Assembly: GCA_963210315.1 (NCBI GenBank)
Contig: OY723253.1
Location: 1,550,001 to 1,614,000 of the forward strand
Origin: Rhynchopus euleeides
Lineage: Eukaryota; Euglenozoa; Diplonemea; Diplonemida; Diplonemidae
Length of the DNA: 64,000 bases
Direction: 5' to 3'
Shown here: positions 28,882 to 40,901 of the stretch, in pieces
Numbering within the stretch: the stretch's first letter is position 1
Layout of the letters: every line of letters begins with the position of its first letter
Notes under the pieces: generated by a model
Told to the model about the DNA's origin: nothing
The model's input: only the letters and a program-made list of their open reading frames with translations
The model's database searches: none
Position numbers and translations under genes: made by a program

Positions 28882-31800
28882 TAACCCAAACGGCCCCCCC
28901 CCCCCCCCCGCACGCCCTCCCCCATATCCCCCTGCGTGTTCTGAATGCGCGATCTGAACAGTGGCCACAGGCGAGCGAAGGCGGTGTGATGGGGAACGTG
29001 ACGCGTAGGTGGGTGGGTGGGCGGGGGAGGGAGGAGGGGCTAGTGGGAGGCCAGGGACGTTGAGAGAGACTGTGTGTGTCTGCACGTCTGGAGCGAGCGG
29101 CCCCCCCACCCCCCCCCCCCCCCACCCTCCTCCAGCCTCCGAGGGAGGGGTGGTTGGCTGTGTTTCCAGTTTCTCCTACTTCGCTGCCCCCTCTCCGTCC
29201 TCCGTTTGCGAGGTATATACTCCTGTCTGGCCCTGTTTTGCGATTTTGTGTGTGCCGTTGTGTGATGTCCGGATTATTTTATTGAATGCACGGCTCCTGC
29301 CACATTTCTGGCTGTGGGGTGTGCTTGTATCTTGCCTGAGGGGACGGGAAAATCCAGGCATGTTTTAAAACGTCGCGTGGCGTCGGCCCTGATCCTGCGA
29401 CGGCACGTTGTCAAAAAAAAAAGTAAAGACCCAAGAAATCCAATAAAGAGTTCGATCCGTTCGTCGAAACCCTTCGTCGAAACAAAGCCTTTCCGACTGC
29501 CCCCACCCCCCTTCCCTGTTCTCTTCAATATTATTTAGAGCCAGGCCCCTTCCACCCCTCCTTCCCCCCAACAACGTTAATGCGGCAAAAAAATATATTG
29601 TTGAATGAAATCAGGCATGGGTGAGGGAGGTCGGGGCGTGTGATGCATGCGCTCTGAAGAACATTCCATAAAAAATGGCCATGCGGGAGGCGTGGCGTTC
29701 GCATTGCGTGCCGTCACTGTCTGGGGCGTCCTTTGCGTGCGCCAGGCAGTTGATCGTTGATACCCCCGAGACGAAGACAGAGGTTGGGGCAGGGCATCCC
29801 ACAGCGCTTCCGAGGCAGGCTGGTCTGCCTTCCGCCCCCCTAACCCCCCACACCCCCCCTCACACACACGCACAAAATCAAAAATAAACGAAAAATATAG
29901 CAACCGATACCCCTCCTTTATCTGGACCGCGCTGGAGTGTGAATGCCCACTCTTTGGGGTTCCCCTGAACGGGCAACCGCCGCACTTGAAGCGGTTCGAG
30001 TTGTGGGTGTGCGATGTGGAGGGCACACACACATCTCCATAGGGCCACCACCCCCACCTCGTGCAACGTGACTTACAATTCCCACGGCTCTCTGGATCAA
30101 AGGTGGAAGGGGCGTGTGTGTGTGCGTGTGTCTGACAGTGTCTGTATCACATCAAGAGCAGGTGCTCAGGTGCTCGTTGTGATCTGCACCCCTCCAAGAA
30201 AGATTCACGTGTGTATGTGACCCCGGGTAGATTTTTTTGCCCCGAAAAATGCCAACGTTCTCTCTCTCTCTCTCTCTCTCTTCTCTGTCTCTGCGGTACT
30301 GATCTACAGTTCTCTTGCCCTCGACCCGCCTCTGTGGGATGGGGCGACTGGAAATACTCTCTCCTGCACTCTCCGCAACTGTCAACCGAGGATATCGCCC
30401 CCCCCCCCCCCCTGTCCTATACAACACACACAACGTAACCTGCGTCGTCTCTCTGGCTTTCGGGCGCAACCTATAGCAACAAACCTGCACCAGTGGTTAC
30501 GCCATCACGCCATCAGGTGCGGCGTGCTGTCCGGAGCTCTGCTGACACGTTCCGGCTGCGGTGGGTGGGGAATATGTCCAGTATCCATGCCTCCCTGTGT
30601 GTCCATATGGTCAAGGCTGATTTCCACTCTCACACCAAGTGTGCCATTCGTCGTCACCATCTGAATCATCTAAAACCTAATGACTGTTCGGCAGAAGGGG
30701 AGGGGGATTCTGCTGCGGCGCCGAAATCGGTCACCAAACTTTTTTGCCAAATATAGCAGAGACCCTCCCTCATCTCTCCCCCAGTGAGATTGAGCTTCGG
30801 TGATGACGACTGGCCTTCGGACGGGGGTTCGGCTGCTGTCACAAGGCACAGCGAGCCCACGCGTCACCAGGTGTGTGCCTTCTGCATATCTGCAGCAGAA
30901 AGCACACTGCCTTAGGGGTGTGGGTGCGAGGGTGGTGGATGATGTCCCCTATTTATGTAGCGATGCATGCTGAAGCCGCAACACCTCCTGACAGCACGGG
31001 TGAGTAGGGGGTGGCCGAAATCTCTCTGTCTCTCTCTCCGCCTTACCTTTCTCTACTTTACCCGCCTGCTGTGTGCAGTGCGCCAGTTCTGACCTCGTGT
31101 AGACCCTGACTGCCGAGAATGCTGGCCAGGGTTAGTTAGCACCACTGTCTTAAGGTGGATGGCGTTGTCAGACGCCTTGCCACAAGCCAGTGTGCCAGCC
31201 CCCGACTCGAAGCAATATAGGTTTTTTTTTGGCCACCACCCATATCCCTTTTTTTTTGGCGGGAAACACAGGCTGGGCAAGAACAGACGAAACGGAGAGC
31301 CACTCGAGATCACACGTGTGGGCCTCCTTCTTCTGTTCTTTGCAGCAGTGGGCAAAGCCCCCTGCATTATATCTTCCCACACCCCCCCGCCCCCCTAAGC
31401 TATTGGGCAGCTGTTGGCTTTTTTTATCGCCTCGTTTTTTTATTGCTGTCGGGGGGAGGGCACAGATGGTTTCTCTACTCTTTACTGTATGCCCCGATAT
31501 ATATGCCCCCCACCCCCACCCCCACCCCCTGCCAACCATGCTTCTAGTCCCCAAGCATGCGATGTGGCTGTTTCTATATTTCGCCTCACCTCCATACCCC
31601 CCTCCCCTCCCACCTTCGGCACCGCCAGTCGCCACTGAGGAGTCACCATTCATCACCAAGGGGGTGGGGGGGGGGGTATTGTTTTGGAGCGGGGGCCACC
31701 CGTGAGAAAGCCATTTGTCTGCAACGAATTTTGGTAACATTTGGAGGAGGTGTAGGGCGTGTGGGTGTGTCTGTGCGTGAGAGCGTGGAGGGGGGGAGGG

Positions 31801-32231
31801 GGTAGGTAATCGGGGTGTTTGGGGTAGGGGTGGGGGAGGGCACACATATTGGTGCCACGCGCACTCACGCATGCATTCACCTACAAAAAAACGTTTGAAC
31901 GTATGCCGGTCTGCGGAAAGCAACACGCCACAAGCGGCCCCGCCCCCGCCCTCCATCTCCCCACCCACACCCCCGTAGCATGCGTGGTGTTCTGCCAGGA
32001 TTTGTTGTGTGTGAGTACAACTCTACAAGGAAGCCCCGGGCTGTTGTATTGTATGCGTCACTGCCCCGCTCGTTTAGGACATCAGGTTGGGGGGAGATGC
32101 CAGTTGTCAATACCAAAGCCACTGCCACACAGCCCCATCAGGTGAGTTACACAGATCATGCGTTGAGAGTTTGGTTCCACGCTGGTGTGCAGAGGACAGT
32201 TGCTGCCGTGTCGGTATAGCAGCGTGTTGCA
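28882..32231. other. 3.3 kb gene-less region
   Basis: Contains poly-C and poly-G runs, a (CT)n tract at about 30259-30281, GT/CA repeats and several C/T-rich stretches. No coding sequence recognised on either strand. CAG at 32220-32222 may be the acceptor for the next gene. Confidence 0.5.
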
Positions 32232-33161
32232 ATGTGTTGGAGTATTGAGGTCGCAGCGGTGTTTGCGACTCTTGAGACGCTGGCGATTTCATCGATGTTC
32301 CTGCGCACGCGGGTGGGGCCGTGGAAGGGCAGCATGGAGCCAGGCACGCAGAGGCGGGACAACCTCATCATCCCGATGCTGCTGACCATCAACATCGTCG
32401 AATGGTCGGAGGTCTTCATCTGGGCATCACACCCCGACAACAACGACGCGGAGGGCATGGCACGCCCTTGCAAAACCATGAACAGGGTCTTCACCACCGT
32501 TGCCGGGTGTGCGGTCTTCATGCAGCCAACGCTTACAATGGTGTTTGCGCGCTTCACGGGTCCTGAGGGACAGCGGTCTATGTTCACGATACCTCTTGCG
32601 CTGGCGATGCTGACCACTGCAGGGTGGTATCTGAGGCTGATACTCGGGGAGGCAGACGTCGCCCAACATGCCAGCACTGCAAAGATGGCACTCTCCTGGC
32701 CCCGCACCTGCAGCTACGATGGGGACCATGGGCACCTCGAGTGGCGGTTTGCCCTCGCGGATGTGAGCGTGCTGCCAACCATGTTCAGCTACCACCTGTT
32801 CTTCAATTTTGCGCTTGCCTTCCACAACTTCCCTCTCGGGTTCATAGCAGCCGGGGGTTCGGTGTTCGTGCTGATGGTGGAATTTGCGTCTCTCGAAGGG
32901 TCTGGCGAGGCCTGGTCTGTCTGGTGCTGGACAGGGTGCCTCTTCATCGGGTTCTACTGGGTCACAAACCTGGTTGACATCCAGGCGCTGGAGATACCCA
33001 AGGCCTCGGTGGTGCTGTCTGCGGTGCGGGGCACCTGGGACGGCGAGGCGCACGAAGCCGAGATGGAGGCACGCGAACCTGCGAGCCCTGATGTCGGATC
33101 ACATCATGCTGTTGATGAGGCAGCGGACGGCACCGGACAGGTCCCTGTTGTTGTATCTTGA
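32232..33161 (+). CDS. Seven-helix membrane protein of the MCWS-start type, 309 residues
   Basis: Hydrophobic segments lie at about residues 5-24, 44-66, 86-106, 115-138, 176-197, 198-219 and 228-248. They leave a hydrophilic loop around 140-170 (with GHLEWRF just before helix 5) and an acidic cytosolic or luminal tail from about 265. The N-terminus MCWSIEVAAV, the EW at the end of helix 2 and the QP in helix 3 match a family of uncharacterised seven-helix proteins that, from memory, is shared by protists and some large DNA viruses of protists. I cannot name a function. There is no cleavable signal peptide; helix 1 would serve as signal anchor. The ATG at 32232 gives exactly the family-like start. 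Intronless. Confidence 0.85.
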   Translation: MCWSIEVAAVFATLETLAISSMFLRTRVGPWKGSMEPGTQRRDNLIIPMLLTINIVEWSEVFIWASHPDNNDAEGMARPCKTMNRVFTTVAGCAVFMQPTLTMVFARFTGPEGQRSMFTIPLALAMLTTAGWYLRLILGEADVAQHASTAKMALSWPRTCSYDGDHGHLEWRFALADVSVLPTMFSYHLFFNFALAFHNFPLGFIAAGGSVFVLMVEFASLEGSGEAWSVWCWTGCLFIGFYWVTNLVDIQALEIPKASVVLSAVRGTWDGEAHEAEMEAREPASPDVGSHHAVDEAADGTGQVPVVVS

Positions 33162-34025
33162 GGAATTGTTCCCAGTTCTGGCTGCAGTGGCAACTGTCTG
33201 TTATTGTGAACGTACGCTTTTGTCATCCTCCACATGTTCTCGCAGCTGCTGTTCGTAAAACAAAATCATGCGTGTGGCCAGAACAGCCCGTGGGCCTGGC
33301 AGCTCTGCTGAGCTGTAGCTGCAAGAACTTGCACGACTCCAACAAGATGGACGGAGCACGGCCGAAAACCTTTCAAGCAACTTCGCGTATTTTGGGTGTT
33401 TGTGCAGACATGCATAAATCGCCTTCGCTCTTGCCCTCTTGCCTCCATTCTATCTTGTCGAATTAAGGTCGTACCACGGGGTGTAATCTCTTTCATATTA
33501 CGGGATCGCGCCTAGAGCGATCTGCGTGTACCCAGAAACAAGGCACAAATCTGACACAGGCCATGGCAGTTTGTTGCCAGCCGTGCAGGGAGGGGAGGTC
33601 TGGTAACGGTAATCTGCTGAGTTTATTTACCCTTCTGAAATCTGGCCCCGCCTGTAATGTGTTGCGGTGGACAGTCCTAACAAACAAGGCAAGGTAGATC
33701 GTGCTTGCCACCCGAAGCGCTGCCAACAATCTTTTTCACTTGAAGCAAAGCCTTCTTGCCATCGTGAACAATGAAGCACTTCCGGGAACTAAGAAGAAAG
33801 GCACTGCCACCCATGCCGGTCAGACTAACAGATGCCCCCCCACCCACCCACCCCCCTACCCCATCCCACCCTTTGTTCCGCGTGCACATGGCTGTCTTGC
33901 GCTTTTCTTTCTCGCTTTCTTCTCCCTGTCTCGTGGCTGAAGGTACCTGACCGTGCCATACTTGCAGACTGCCGCACTGCAGGTGCCGCACTCCCGTGCA
34001 GCAGCCGTCGGGCCCACCGCACGGG
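33162..34025. other. Intergenic
   Basis: No gene recognised. C/T-rich sequence at 33895-33935 and AGs at 33966-33967 and 33981-33982 precede the next start and are acceptor candidates. Confidence 0.45.
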
Positions 34026-34886
34026 ATGACTGGGGTCATGCCTCTGCGGCGTCAGGTCGCGAAGTCCCTCCTCCGCGAGCTGGTGAAGGGGACATCGAAG
34101 CTGCCGCTGCAGGCGCAGGGCGGGGCAGCAGGCGGGGCGCCCCCCACACGCACCCTCAACATCATCCCTCCGTGCACCTTCCACGCGCTTGTCAAGTCGA
34201 CACCCCAGCACGATGCGCTGTGGAACGAACAGATGCTGCCTGCTCTGTTCCACACCATCCGCAGGCCGAACAGCTCTGGGCGGACACTCCCCCTCGACTG
34301 GGAGAAGCTCAAACTCGACATCGTGAAGAAGCTGTGGTGCACCAAGGCGGACACCCCTGAAATGTCCCAGCTGGAGAAAGACGCTTTCGAAGCGATGCGT
34401 TTCCTCCGCGATCAGGAAGGAGTCCGCGCGCGCTCCAACGAGGTAGAGCAGCGCGGGTTCCGGGTGGGAACGGTGGCGTCGGATCCCCGGCCTTCCAAAG
34501 ATGGTGGCCTGCTGTGCTTCGCCCGCCTCGACGTGGCGAACCTGAGGCAGGCGGGATCCTTCCGCATCTCGAAGATTGTACAGGAGATTCACGACGCGAA
34601 GGGGCGCTTCATCGACAGCCAGTCCCACACATTCACATTTGTCGTGCAGCCGGGTGAAACCGCACACTGCATCATGGCACGCCACGTTACGGACCCCGAA
34701 GACAGCGACCCCCAGAAGCTGTACCTCTCCGGCAGCGTCATTCTCCAGCGTGTGGCAACGCCTGTGAAGTGGGGCGAAAAACCCCAATCTGCGGAGCAGG
34801 GATCGGAGCCGAAGTCGGAGGAGGCTGGGGATGAGGATGAGTCGTTCTCACTCCGCATGCCTCTCACGGTTATCGCACGGGGCTGA
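34026..34886 (+). CDS. Protein of unknown function, 286 residues
   Basis: The start ATG at 34026 gives MTGVMPLRRQVAKSLLREL, a basic amphipathic N-terminus that could be a mitochondrial presequence or simply a helix. There follow an ordered region with WNEQMLPALFHTIRRPNSS, a charged helical middle (SQLEKDAFEAMRFLRDQE), a likely beta-rich part (FRVGTVASD, LLCFARLDVANL, HTFTFVVQPGE) and an acidic end (EEAGDEDES). The length and composition would suit an organellar ribosome or complex-assembly protein, but I recognise no family. An upstream non-ATG reading through 33996 adds only Pro/Gln residues and was not used. Confidence 0.78.
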   Translation: MTGVMPLRRQVAKSLLRELVKGTSKLPLQAQGGAAGGAPPTRTLNIIPPCTFHALVKSTPQHDALWNEQMLPALFHTIRRPNSSGRTLPLDWEKLKLDIVKKLWCTKADTPEMSQLEKDAFEAMRFLRDQEGVRARSNEVEQRGFRVGTVASDPRPSKDGGLLCFARLDVANLRQAGSFRISKIVQEIHDAKGRFIDSQSHTFTFVVQPGETAHCIMARHVTDPEDSDPQKLYLSGSVILQRVATPVKWGEKPQSAEQGSEPKSEEAGDEDESFSLRMPLTVIARG

Positions 34887-35904
34887 GGCTGGGAGGGTGG
34901 GGCGGGTGGGTAGGTGGTGCACGTTGCCTTGTGTCGTGAAGTGCCTTCTCTACCCTCCCAACCTTGCTGCCGTTGCCCCAGAAGTGTTGTGTGTTGCTGT
35001 ATGCGGGGAAGGGTATCCGAGGCATTTCCTGCCCGCCCCTCCCTTTTCCGACATGCACAGCCGGGATGGACTGGACTCCCCCTCACTATCCTGCCCCCTT
35101 GTGTGTCTGTCACTCACGCAACGAGATGCATAATATATCTATAGCACCCGGGGGTTTCAGAGACAGATGGCTTGATTTTACAGGCCTGCCTACCCCTTTC
35201 TCAAGTGGCACACCCCCTCGGCGCTTTCCAAAAAAATATTGAAATGTGTGTTGTTTCCATGCAGTGTGTGGGGGAGGGGGGGGGGGCGGAGCGGACATCA
35301 TCAGCAGGGGGCTAAATCTATCCTGGAGCACAGCTTTGATGAAGACGACATGCAATGTTTGGGGGGGGGGGCGGTAGGGTACCCCGAAAAAGCAAAAAGG
35401 CCTCTTCTCGCTGGTTGAGCCGTTTCAGGGCTTGTGGCTGTTGGGGCCCAAAGAAATGGAGAGCTTGTTGTTCTCGCATGGCAGCTATTGATTGGTGCCA
35501 AACAAAGAAACGAACTACGCGAATGTGCGTGATATCGTCTATCGCGTATGTGATTCATCCAAACATGTGGCAACCGGGTGTGGTGATGGACGAGACGCCC
35601 CACCCGTTTGTCTGTGTGTTGCTGTCGGTCTGACGGGCGGGTTTTTTTTAACCTGTCTCAACTTGTCTCAAAGAGATTCGCGTTGTGTACAGCGGAGGGA
35701 GCATCCGAGTTCGCACTGTGCGACCCATGTGTCTGTGGTGGATGCCAGCCGCTTCCAGGGCACTCGTCTCGCATGTCGCACATCACCCCTCCTGCAGGAG
35801 CTCTTCAAGACACAACACCAACCGGCTCACCGAATCCCCACTTCACCTGTGGTATCGCGCGTGGTGAGGCTTGACCGAACAGACACAAAACCCTACTAGA
35901 CAAG
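34887..35904. other. Intergenic
   Basis: G runs at about 35271-35287 and 35360-35371. No gene recognised. CCGAACAG and CCCTACTAG at 35874-35899 lie just upstream of the next ATG and could be acceptor sites. Confidence 0.45.
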
Positions 35905-38900
35905 ATGACGAAGCTCTTTGTCGGGCAGGTGCCCGCCATCTGCAGTGAGGACCAACTGAGCGCCATCTTCGGGCAGTTCGGTGAGATCCTGGACATCAGC
36001 ATCATGCGTGACAAGGCCACCGGTCGCAGCAAGGGCAGCGCGTGGGTGGTGTTTGAGGATGCGACGGCGGCAGAGGACGCGATCGCAACGCTGCACGACA
36101 AGCACTCGATTCCCCCGCAGAGCAACGCCCTGCAGATCCGCTACGCAGGCAAGCCGCCGGGTGTGCAGGTCCCCCCCAACGCGACAAGCCCTCTTGCGAC
36201 ATCGCCTACGGGAGGCCAGCCTGGGCCCAGCGTGCCCCAGCAGCAGGTGCTGCCGCAGCAGCAGCAGCAGCCCCTGCCCGTGATGCAGCAACCTGTGCAG
36301 CAGCAGCAGCAGCAGCAGGTTCCGATGCCGCTGTCCCCGCAGACCCACTACGCGCCACACCCGCCGATCGCCCCGCTGATGCACCAGAACATGCACATGC
36401 AGCAGCCGAACATGCCGCTGCAGTCCCGCTTCATGGGTGGGGGGTACCAGTCTCCCCCGCAGGAGATGCAGCAGCCACCGGTCATGACCGGCTCCTTCAA
36501 CAACTCGATCGGCATGCAGTGGAGCCCGCAGCAGCAGCAGCAGCAGCCGCAGCAGCAACAGCAGCAGCCCCAGCAGCAGGACATGATGATGCTGCCCCCT
36601 GCGGCAGGTGCGGGGATGATGAAGGATGACGACGACGCATCACCCAAGAAGCGCCCCGAGAAGCGGTACCCCCCGTGCGGCGGGCGCAAGCTGTTCGTCG
36701 GCCAGGTATGTTCAGAGGTGATGTGAGCTCCATGCAATCCGCTCCTGAGGTGACGTCAGGAGGTGTGAGTGTAGCTCATTTCATCACAGTGTTCCTGATC
36801 CATCAAAACTTGCATAACGTCTGCGGTGTGTGCTAGATGCATGGCGTAGGTGTCAGTCCGGCTTCCGATGTGGCATCACTTTTGACAACCCCATCCAATC
36901 GCCATGGGAGTTGTCTTGCGTGCCCCATGGCATGCCAGGCTGTGCCGTTTGCCACATTGCGGCACACCCCCACCTTGCACTCACACAAACCCTCCCCCTG
37001 CAGCTGCCCAAGGACATGGGCAAGGAGGGCGTGATGCAGCTGATGCAGAACTTCGGTGTGATCGAGGAGCTGCACGTCATGATGGACAAGAAGACCGGCC
37101 AGGGCACGGGCGCTGCTTTCGTCATCTTCCAGGACAAGAAGGACGCACAGAGGACCATCCAGGACCTGAACGGGGTGTACACGGTTCCCGGGATGAAGTG
37201 CCCCATGCAGGTGTGTTGTGCTACTGAGGTGCTGAGGGTGCTGCATGCTTCACTCACATGTGGCTCCTCCTCAGAGGTAGTCTCACAGTGCTACGAGCCC
37301 AGTGCTGGGCCTCGCACAGCAATTCCCGAAAGCCGCCAGGGCGATGTCCTGCGAAACCCACTTTGCGTGTCTGTTGTGCGTCTTCAATGTGGGGGCCTGG
37401 CATCTCCTTCATCCTTCTTGATCACTTGCTCCGGGGCTTCGCCTGTCACAACCCATCCCTGACCCAACAGGTGCGCTTTGCCGAGGGTGAGCTGGACCGC
37501 TCCCACGACGGGAAGCTCTTTGTGGGCCAGGTGCCCTACTCTGCCAACGAGGAGGACCTGAAGCGCCTCTTCGAGCCATTCGGTGACCTGACAGAGGTGG
37601 CCCTCGTCCGCAAGGGCGGTCAGAGCAAGGGCTGCGGCTTTGTCCGCTACACTGGGCGCATGTCGGCCGAACAGGCCATCGTGGCACTCAACGGAAGGCA
37701 CACCATGGCTGGCGGGCACAGTCCCCTCACGGTATGCAACCGGGTTTGTTTGTTGCAAAGGTTTCCAGCGACGCTCAGGCGAGCTTGAGAATGTTGAGTC
37801 GTGGCCGAAAGCATCATCCTGCTCATGAAACAGGCGGATGAGAGGAAGTTCATGTATACGTCCCCCCTCGAGCAAGTGGTGCGGACCGGTTGATTGTTGC
37901 CCTGCTCTTCAGGGGATGAAGGGAAAGATGGTGTTGCTGCGACACCAGCAGCAGCTTCATGGCACCCTTTTTGCGCGCAGCCTTCTTCAACTCTGCCCTC
38001 CTCTCATTGCCTTGTTCTTTCGAATCAAAGGACAAGATTAGAAAACGGATCCGGAAAAAAGAGCTGACGAACTGAATTCCAAAGTTGTCCACCCAGACTC
38101 CGTTTTGCGCCATGCGTTTACAGTACTCAGCATATTCAATTCATTCAAGAGCGCCCATGCGCTTTTTGACGGCCGATTGCGTACCGTCAACCCACATCTT
38201 ACCACGCCTCTCATGACTGGATCCGAAAAGTTTTGTCCGCAGGCTTGGCACCGAGGTACTCCCGTCAGAAACCCTGGGAAAACGGAGAAGTGCAGAGAAG
38301 AAGCAGTTACCGTCCCTGCGGGTATCATGCTCCGTCAAGGCGAAGTCAAGTACGCTTGCGATACGTGGGGGTATCATGCCCCGTCAAAGCGAAGTCAATC
38401 ACGCTTACGATACGTGGGGTACATGGGGCTTCTGGGACACTGCCTGATCACCATACTCTGGCTCTTCAACGAAAAGCTTTAAAAAGAGATTTCTCGCTCC
38501 AACCCACACACAACACAGGTGCGTTTCGCCGACAGTGAGGAGGAGAAGCGGAAGCGCCGTGAGGACCGCAACACGCAGCAGCTGCAGGAGAGCATGATGA
38601 ACCTTGGCCTCGGCGGTGGCGGCAACGTCGGCGCCGTCGGCGGGGGTGTCGGCGGGATTGGCGGCGTGGGTGGCATCAACACGATGCAGGTGCACCAGAT
38701 GGGGGGTGCGGTGCCGAACCTCAGCTCCCCTGGCCTGGGGCCCATCAACACCATCCCCCAGATGAACGCCATGGGCGCACAGCCGCAGATGAACCAGCAG
38801 CAGCAGAACATGATGCAGAACATGATGGGGCTGGGCGTCCAGATGCCCGTGGGCGTCCCGAACCTGATGGGGCGGTTCCCGATGTACTCCCCCGTGATGA

Positions 38901-38908
38901 GCCAGTAG
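35905..38908 (+). CDS. CELF/Bruno-like RNA-binding protein with three RRMs, four exons
   Basis: Exons 35905-36705, 37004-37210, 37471-37731 and 38519-38908 give 552 residues, all joins phase 0, with donors GTATGT, GTGTGT and GTATGC and CAG/CAG/CAG acceptors. RRM1 (2-82) has RNP2 KLFVGQ and RNP1 KGSAWVVF. A Gln/Met/Pro-rich linker (about 90-255) contains several Q runs. RRM2 is split by intron 1 exactly within RNP2 (KLFVGQ then LP) and has RNP1 GTGAAFVIF. RRM3 has KLFVGQVP (351-358) and KGCGFVRY. VRFAEGE and VRFADSEEEKRKRRE, which close RRM2 and RRM3, are the family hallmark that follows CELF/Bruno RRMs. These proteins regulate splicing, mRNA stability and translation. The C-terminus is Gly-rich (GGGVGGIGG), then Met/Gln/Asn-rich, and likely prone to condensate formation. 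Unlike animal CELF proteins, the long linker separates RRM1 from RRM2 instead of RRM2 from RRM3. Confidence 0.92.
37990..38345 (-). pseudogene. OTU cysteine-protease remnant, antisense in intron 3
   Basis: On the minus strand EHDTRRDGNCFFSALLRF carries the OTU catalytic DGNC motif (around 38290-38310). After a frame change EYAEYCKRMAQNGVWVDNFG followed by IQFVSSFFRIRFLIL matches the middle of OTU domains (the Y...M...G.WG....E pattern before a hydrophobic strand). The two parts lie in different frames and the catalytic histidine is not seen, so the domain is broken. OTU domains are sometimes carried by transposons, which is the likely source here. Confidence 0.6.
38321..38419 (+). repeat. 49-bp direct tandem repeat, two units
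   Basis: GGTATCATGC...GATACGTGGG at 38321-38369 is repeated from 38370 with a few substitutions. It overlaps the start of the OTU remnant. Confidence 0.8.
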
Positions 38909-39619
38909 GCCAGTCGGACATGACCCCTCTGCAGGGCCCTCATTTTTTGCACCCGCTGATGCACCCCACCCCCTCCCATCGCCTCTGAAGACCTCCCTCT
39001 GGCGAGCCCTGCCTGCCCAAAGCCAATGTCGAGGCATCGTGCAGTGACGGGCGACGTTTCAGAGGGGGGGGAGAGATGCGAGGGCGGGTGCGTGCGTGCA
39101 GAGAGAGGAGCGGGGGTGGGGTTTTCTTGTGCTGATGCTGATGGAGGCTCCAGCACAGAGCAACAAAAACAAGGTTCTTTCCCAGTTGGGCTGGTTGAGG
39201 AGGGAGGGCTCATCCTCCTGAGTGGGGGGTGGGTGGGTGGGTTGGGAAGTTGTTGACATCTTCAGTTAGAATGTCGGGGAGGGGGTGGGGGGGGGGGGTT
39301 GGAGGCAGAAGAATGTTGCGTGCTAGCTTATGCAGCTCGGAAAGAGTTGGTGGATTTTTTTCCGTCCTGAGAAAAAAAAATGTTTCCAAAAAAAATATTG
39401 AACGATTCATCTGAGGTGAGTCCATTTGAAAAATGAAATTGATGTCCCTTCTCGTCGATGTTCTGTGTACAACGCCTTCTGGCCACAATTGTATCTGCTG
39501 AAGCTAGTTGCCTTTTGCTGGTTGCCCGACAGCGATGCCTGTTGAAACCAAACGAACTTCTTCAGCCTGAAGACGGAGGGAGGAGAGAGGTCAATTTGAC
39601 AGGATTTCCCTGTCGGAGA

Positions 39620-39656
<37 letters not shown>

Positions 39657-39750
39657 TCAAGAGTTTCTCTGATTTTCGAAACCAAAACAAAAATGCTATG
39701 CCAAAAATATCCCCCCCCAAATCTGCATTCTACCTTTGACCCCCCCCCCC
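38909..39750. other. 3' flank of the CELF-like gene
   Basis: G runs, a (CT)n tract at 39624-39651 and A-rich patches. No gene recognised. Confidence 0.45.
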
Positions 39751-39752
39751 TA

Positions 39753-40899
39753 GGGGGGGTCAAATGCCACCCTTTTACGTGGACAAACACGATTTTTCAA
39801 AAAACCGGCGCAGAGGCCCCAAAGCCCCCGTAAACCCTCCAAACCCCCCCAGATCGGTCCGGAAACCCATCGAACCCCACTTTTCCACCATTCCGGGCAC
39901 CTCAGGTGCCCGAATTGGGGTACCTAAATTTTGTGCCACCGTTTGGTACCGTACAGTGCCACTGTGTGGGAGGTTGGAAAAGAAAATGCCCCAACACACC
40001 ACATCTGAGGGTTGCAATGCATGTTGCTTGCCAACCACGTCATCCGGTGGGTGTCAGGCGCTATGTAGGTGGCATTAGCCAGGTCTTCGATGTGTTCTGG
40101 CTTGTATATATACCTCCCTGCCACCATGCACCGGGAGGCTGCCTGTAGGTACGGAACAGTCCAGATGGTCGTGTGATTCCTGTGCAGCAGTGCTCCACAA
40201 CCGGGATGTGTTGACAACGACTGTTGCAACACGAGCTGTACATTCCGGGAACACATGAAGTGCGCTGTCGTGGTACCCATTGTGCCAGAATTGGTAGTTG
40301 CTGCGGTCTACTTTGCCTGGCCCAAGAGCACTGGTACTGAACGGTGCAATATGCGTGGCGAGGTGAATACAACGGAAGCGCGCAAAGTCAATACAGCTCT
40401 CGGATGGCGGGTGGTGGTGCCACTAGTGTGTGACGTTCACTCGAGGATACAACGCATCACAATGAATCAGCAACCGTGGACCGAGTACAATACGCTCTCT
40501 GTGGCTGGTGTGGGGGACAAAGGCAGTGCCTGTGCCGCAGGCAGGGAGGTACATATACAAGCCAGAACACATCGAAGACCTGGCTAATGCCACCTACATA
40601 GCGCCTGACACCCACCGGATGACGTGGTTGGCAAGCAACATGCATTGCAACCCTCAGATGTGGTGTGTTGGGGCATTTTCTTTTTCAACCTCCCACACAG
40701 TGGCACTGTCCGGTACCAAACGGTGGCACAAAATTTAGGTACCCCAATTCGGGCACCTGAGGTGCCCGGAATGGTGGAAAAGTGGGGTTCGATGGGTTTC
40801 CGGACCGATCTGGGGGGGTTTGGAGGGTTTACGGGGGCTTTGGGGCCTCTGCGCCGGTTTTTTGAAAAATCGTGTTTGTCACCCCCATTTGACCCCCCC
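39753..40899. mobile_element. Foldback/MITE-like element family F1, copy B
   Basis: 1147 bp, same family as 12265-13412 but reversed: the CCACCCTTTTACGTGG subterminal block is at the left end. TA flanks at 39751-39752 and 40900-40901 sit between C runs on both sides. Very similar to copies A and C by eye, including the long central part. Confidence 0.85.
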
Positions 40900-40901
40900 T
40901 A

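Noticed and set aside
28218-28925. 235-codon minus-strand frame over the LSD1-finger gene
   Set aside because: Poly-Cys/Gly shadow of CAG repeats; the + strand has clear zinc fingers.
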